A stretch of DNA of 33,274 nt, from NCBI GenBank assembly GCA_024279115.1, contig JAJRRW010000068.1, positions 86,860 to 120,133 on the forward strand, written 5' to 3'. A program made the position numbers and the translations under genes. Every line of letters begins with the position of its first letter. Position 1 is the first letter of the stretch. Origin of the DNA: Alphaproteobacteria bacterium (GTDB taxonomy: Bacteria; Pseudomonadota; Alphaproteobacteria; Rhizobiales; JAKIUO01). The notes beneath the pieces were generated by a model, which did no database searches, had not been told where the DNA came from, and saw nothing but the letters and a program-made list of their open reading frames with translations. Shown here piece by piece: positions 29,652-33,274 of this stretch.

Positions 29652-29806
29652 TGTCATCCCCGCGTAGGCGGGGATCCATACTCACCGCACTGGCAATTCA
29701 AGTCGGTGAGTTTGAAAAGACGACCCTGACCATTTGATCAAAAATTGAAACACCTATGGTTATGGATCCCCGCCTGATAGCTCAAAAGATCTGGGCGGGG
29801 ATGACA
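29652..29806. repeat. MITE/REP-like inverted-repeat element, copy 2 (between rpsO and pnp), right arm loop-expanded
   Basis: Left TGTCATCCCCGCGTAGGCGGGGATCCATA (29652-29680); right TATGGATCCCCGCCT + about 20 nt + CGGGGATGACA (29761-29806). Confidence 0.82.
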
Positions 29807-29897
29807 AAAAATAATCCGAATTGACCGAAAGATAAAAACCGTAAGCAAGCCGTCCAGAAATATGACGGGATGGCTAAGATGACCGAAAGAAAACGAT

Positions 29898-32021
29898 ATG
29901 TTTGAAATACACAAAGAAGAAATCGAATGGGGTGGACGCACCCTTTCCCTCGAAACCGGCCGCATTGCCCGTCAGGCTCATGGCTCCGTACTTGCCAAAT
30001 ATGGTGAAACCACCGTGCTGGCCTGTACTGTTTCCGAAAAATCAGTTCGCCCGGGCATGGATTTCTTCCCCCTCACCGTTCATTATCAGGAAAAAACCTT
30101 TGCAGCTGGCAAAATCCCCGGTGGCTTTTTCAAGCGCGAAGGCCGCCCTGGTGAAAAAGAAACGCTGACCTGCCGCCTGATTGACCGCCCTATCCGCCCC
30201 CTGTTCCCAGATAGCTTCAAAAACGAGACCCAGATCATCATCACCGTGCTTTCGCACGATCTCGAAAATGATCCAGATATCGTCGCCATGATTGCCACTT
30301 CAGCCGCCCTCACCCTGTCCGGCGTTCCCTTCATGGGACCTATCGCTGGGGCACGCGTTGGCTATACCGACGGCGCGTACAAATTGAACCCGCTGCTTGG
30401 CGAGGAAATGGAAGCAAGCGATCTCGATCTCGTGGTTGCGGGCACCAATGATGCCGTATTGATGGTGGAATCAGAAGCGCAAGAGCTGTCAGAAGAGATT
30501 ATGCTCGGCGCGGTAATGTTTGGCCACAACGAATCCAAACCCGTCATCGACATGATCATCAAACTCGCAGAAAAAGCTGCCAAAGAGCCTTGGGATCTGG
30601 TTGAAGTCGACAATAGCGCCTATACCGACAAGGTCGCGGCAATAGCCGAAGCCGGTTTGCGTGAAGCCTATGCCATCACCGAAAAAACCAAGCGCTCGAA
30701 CATGGTGTCTGATCTGAAAAAGAAAGTCTTTGACGAACTGATGCCCGAAAAGGACGACGGCACAGAGGCCGTTCTTTTGGGAGACACGTTCAAATCTCTT
30801 GAGAAAAAAGTCGTACGCGGCGATCTCATCAGGACCAAAAAACGTATTGATGGACGCGATCTCGTCACGGTTCGCCCCATTGTTTCAGAAGTCGGCGTTC
30901 TGGCGCGCACCCATGGGTCCGCTCTGTTCACTCGCGGCGAAACACAAGCGCTGGTGGTCACAACATTAGGCACCGGCGAAGACGAACAGATCATCGACGC
31001 GCTGGAAGGCAGCTATCGCAATAATTTCATGCTGCATTACAACTTCCCGCCCTATTCTGTCGGTGAAGCCCGCCGCTTTGGCACACCTGGCCGTCGTGAA
31101 ATCGGCCATGGCAAGCTTGCTTGGCGTGCTATTCATCCGCTTTTGCCAAAGAAAGAAGACTTCCCCTACACCTTGCGGGTTGTTTCCGAAATCACCGAAA
31201 GTAACGGTTCTTCTTCCATGGCCACTGTTTGTGGTGCCTCACTGGCCCTGATGGATGCAGGTGTTCCCCTGGAGCGCCCGGTTGCCGGGATCGCCATGGG
31301 TCTGATCATGGAAGGTGACGACTATGTTGTTCTGTCCGATATCCTTGGGGATGAAGATCATCTCGGCGATATGGACTTCAAGGTGGCCGGGACCGAACGT
31401 GGTATCACCTCCTTGCAGATGGACATCAAGATCGCCGGCATTAACGAAGAGATCATGAAAGTGGCTCTGGCTCAGGCCAAGGGTGGCCGCGAGCATAGTC
31501 TTGGTGAAATGGACAAAGCGCTGCATGGATCTCGTGATCATGTTGGTGAGCACGCCCCACGCATCGAAGTGATGACTATTCCTGTCGCCAAAATCCGCGA
31601 TCTTATCGGCCCTGGTGGCAATGTTATTCGTGGTATTTGCGAAGAAACCGGCGCCAAGATCAATGTCACAGATGACGGCACAGTCAAGGTTGCCTCTTCC
31701 GACAGCAAGAGCATTGAAGCGGCGATTGCTGCCATCAATGGCATTTGCGCCGAAGCAGAAGTTGGCAAAGTCTACAAAGGCAAGGTCGTCAAAGTTGTCG
31801 ACTTTGGTGCCTTCGTAAACTTCTTTGGTCCAAAGGATGGCCTTGTGCACATCTCGCAAATGGCCGATCACCGCGTCAACAAGGTCACCGATGTGGTCAA
31901 TGAAGGCGATGAGATCTATGTCAAGCTGATGGGCTTTGATGACCGTGGCAAGGTCCGCCTCTCCATGAAAGTCGTTGACCAGGAAACCGGCAACGAACTC
32001 GAACAAGAGAGCGATGACTAA
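29898..32021 (+). CDS. pnp: Polyribonucleotide nucleotidyltransferase
   Basis: 707 aa; two RNase PH domains, KH ([25 protein letters not shown]) and S1 ([20 protein letters not shown]). Confidence 0.98.
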   Translation: MFEIHKEEIEWGGRTLSLETGRIARQAHGSVLAKYGETTVLACTVSEKSVRPGMDFFPLTVHYQEKTFAAGKIPGGFFKREGRPGEKETLTCRLIDRPIRPLFPDSFKNETQIIITVLSHDLENDPDIVAMIATSAALTLSGVPFMGPIAGARVGYTDGAYKLNPLLGEEMEASDLDLVVAGTNDAVLMVESEAQELSEEIMLGAVMFGHNESKPVIDMIIKLAEKAAKEPWDLVEVDNSAYTDKVAAIAEAGLREAYAITEKTKRSNMVSDLKKKVFDELMPEKDDGTEAVLLGDTFKSLEKKVVRGDLIRTKKRIDGRDLVTVRPIVSEVGVLARTHGSALFTRGETQALVVTTLGTGEDEQIIDALEGSYRNNFMLHYNFPPYSVGEARRFGTPGRREIGHGKLAWRAIHPLLPKKEDFPYTLRVVSEITESNGSSSMATVCGASLALMDAGVPLERPVAGIAMGLIMEGDDYVVLSDILGDEDHLGDMDFKVAGTERGITSLQMDIKIAGINEEIMKVALAQAKGGREHSLGEMDKALHGSRDHVGEHAPRIEVMTIPVAKIRDLIGPGGNVIRGICEETGAKINVTDDGTVKVASSDSKSIEAAIAAINGICAEAEVGKVYKGKVVKVVDFGAFVNFFGPKDGLVHISQMADHRVNKVTDVVNEGDEIYVKLMGFDDRGKVRLSMKVVDQETGNELEQESDD

Positions 32022-32046
32022 TTCATAGTCTGGTTTTTGAACAACA

Positions 32047-32082
32047 AACGGCCACCTCACTTGCTGAGGTGGCCGTTTTTGT
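32047..32082 (+). terminator. Rho-independent terminator after pnp
   Basis: AACGGCCACCTCA-CTTGC-TGAGGTGGCCGTT followed by T-run. Confidence 0.92.
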
Positions 32083-32218
32083 TGCAATTATCGCGAGATA
32101 TAACGGCCTGACAAAGCAGATTATTGCAAATATTTGGCATAATTCGCGCAAATAAGCTCGCACATTGCGTTGGTTTTCGCATAATATTGCAATAATGGAT
32201 AGAAAAACCGCGATGCGG

Positions 32219-32348
32219 CTTGTCCTCGCCGGACGGGCAGCTTATGCAGCTTGCAGCAGGGGCTGGCCCCTGCACCCCGTTCGTTTAAAGGGGTTTGGGG
32301 ACTGGCCCCCAACGCAATCCGCGAGGATGCCCGTCCGGCGAGGACAAG
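32219..32348. repeat. Inverted-repeat MITE-like element (family 2, copy 2)
   Basis: Perfect 21-bp terminal inverted repeats CTTGTCCTCGCCGGACGGGCA (32219-32239) / TGCCCGTCCGGCGAGGACAAG (32328-32348); internal GCAGGGGCTGGCCCCTGC and GGGGACTGGCCCCC hairpins. Confidence 0.85.
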
Positions 32349-32445
32349 CTGCGATAGCAGCTTTTGATGCGCGTAATAGTTCAGGCTGGAAAACATGCTC
32401 ACCTAAATCGTACTTTTATTTGTCGCTGGTTTTTTCGGCGGAGCA

Positions 32446-33171
32446 TTGAATTCCATTGCCGGAGGTGGCAGCTTCATCACCTTTCCCGCCCTGCTGGCCG
32501 CCGGAGTTCCAGCCATCAGCGCCAACGCCACCAATACATTTTCCTCCCTGCCTGGCTATATGGTCGGGGCATGGGTGATGCGCAAAGACATGCTAAAAGT
32601 GCGCAAGCAACTGCCGCGCTATGTCCTTATCAGCTTTATCGGCGGCTGCCTTGGCGCGTGGCTGCTATTGCGCACCCCAGAAGCCAAATTCGTTGAGATC
32701 GTGCCCTGGCTTTTGCTGTTCGCGACGGTCTTGTTCATTTTTGGCGGGCAGCTCAATCAATTCATCACCCGGCATACAGCACATCATCGCCATGCCTCCA
32801 TCGCCGGGGTGGTTTCCCTCACCGCTTTGCTGTTGATCATCTGTATATATGGCGGATTTTTCAATGCAGGACTTGGCATTATCAGCCTGTCTTTTCTGGC
32901 GCTTGCCGGCATGAGCGATATCCGCACCATGACGGGCCTGAAACTTCTGATCTCCAGCTGCGTGTCGATTATTGCGGTGATATTGTTCATTTTTGAAGGC
33001 ACGATCGCCTGGCAACCAGGGCTTGCCGTGCTTGCTGGCACGGTCACCGGTGGCGCCATCGCCGCCAACATCTCGCGCCATCTGCCGCAAAATATTGTCC
33101 GCAATTTCGTAATTCTCGCCAGCATCTGTATCACCGGCTGGTTCTTTTATGATGTCTATTTCCGGGGCTGA
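32446..33171 (+). CDS. TauE/SafE-family sulfite exporter-like permease, 5' end possibly disrupted
   Basis: 241 aa polytopic protein NSIAGGGSFITFPALLAAGVPAISANATN..., with GFFNAGLGIISLSFLALAG repeat; in-frame upstream ATG at 32395 is followed by TAA at 32404. Confidence 0.75.
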   Translation: MNSIAGGGSFITFPALLAAGVPAISANATNTFSSLPGYMVGAWVMRKDMLKVRKQLPRYVLISFIGGCLGAWLLLRTPEAKFVEIVPWLLLFATVLFIFGGQLNQFITRHTAHHRHASIAGVVSLTALLLIICIYGGFFNAGLGIISLSFLALAGMSDIRTMTGLKLLISSCVSIIAVILFIFEGTIAWQPGLAVLAGTVTGGAIAANISRHLPQNIVRNFVILASICITGWFFYDVYFRG

Positions 33172-33210
33172 GACTTGCTCTGCACAAAAGCAGGTATTTG
33201 AGCCAGCCCC

Positions 33211-33273
33211 TTAACCAATGGCGGCCGAAGATTCCCGAAGTTCGTGCGAGGCCGCCTCAATCTGTCCGGTACT
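33211..33273 (-). CDS. Partial C-terminus of a CDS running off the window
   Basis: Minus strand reads STGQIEAASHELRESSAAIG*, open to the window edge; too short to assign. Confidence 0.3.
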   Translation of the reverse strand, partial: STGQIEAASHELRESSAAIG

Positions 33274-33274
33274 G

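Noticed and set aside
31239-32087. 282-aa minus-strand ORF antisense to pnp
   Set aside because: Complement of a highly conserved gene and starts in the pnp terminator; spurious.

Overview
The window is an alphaproteobacterial chromosome segment, probably Hyphomicrobiales-like judging from the corC-lnt-XRE-metK-trmB and rimP-nusA-ylxR-infB-rbfA-truB-rpsO-pnp gene order. It is mostly core metabolism and translation genes. Left part: dsbB, a small hypothetical ORF, an untypical structured intergenic region with terminators, and a secreted two-repeat Cys-rich protein. Minus-strand block: split glycine cleavage system (gcvT-gcvH-gcvPA-gcvPB) behind a tandem glycine riboswitch, preceded by a complete rnfABCDGE-rnfH cluster. 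Plus-strand block: miaB, phoH-like, ybeY, corC/hlyC-like, lnt, XRE regulator, metK, trmB, then the rimP-to-pnp block, and a TauE/SafE-like permease whose 5' end looks disrupted. No phage, CRISPR array or obvious defence system was seen. The best second-look items are: (i) RnfB lacks one of the four Cys of its second ferredoxin-like motif; (ii) the second glycine aptamer has an approximately 147-nt multi-hairpin P3 insertion; (iii) ylxR has no in-frame ATG/GTG/TTG upstream of its conserved motif and probably starts at ATT; (iv) a roughly 300-nt highly structured intergenic RNA candidate with mutually exclusive helices; (v) two families of MITE/REP-like inverted-repeat elements; (vi) a secreted internally duplicated protein of unknown function; (vii) an in-frame TAA at codon 4 of the TauE-like gene. 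All family assignments are from motif recognition by eye; no database search was run.
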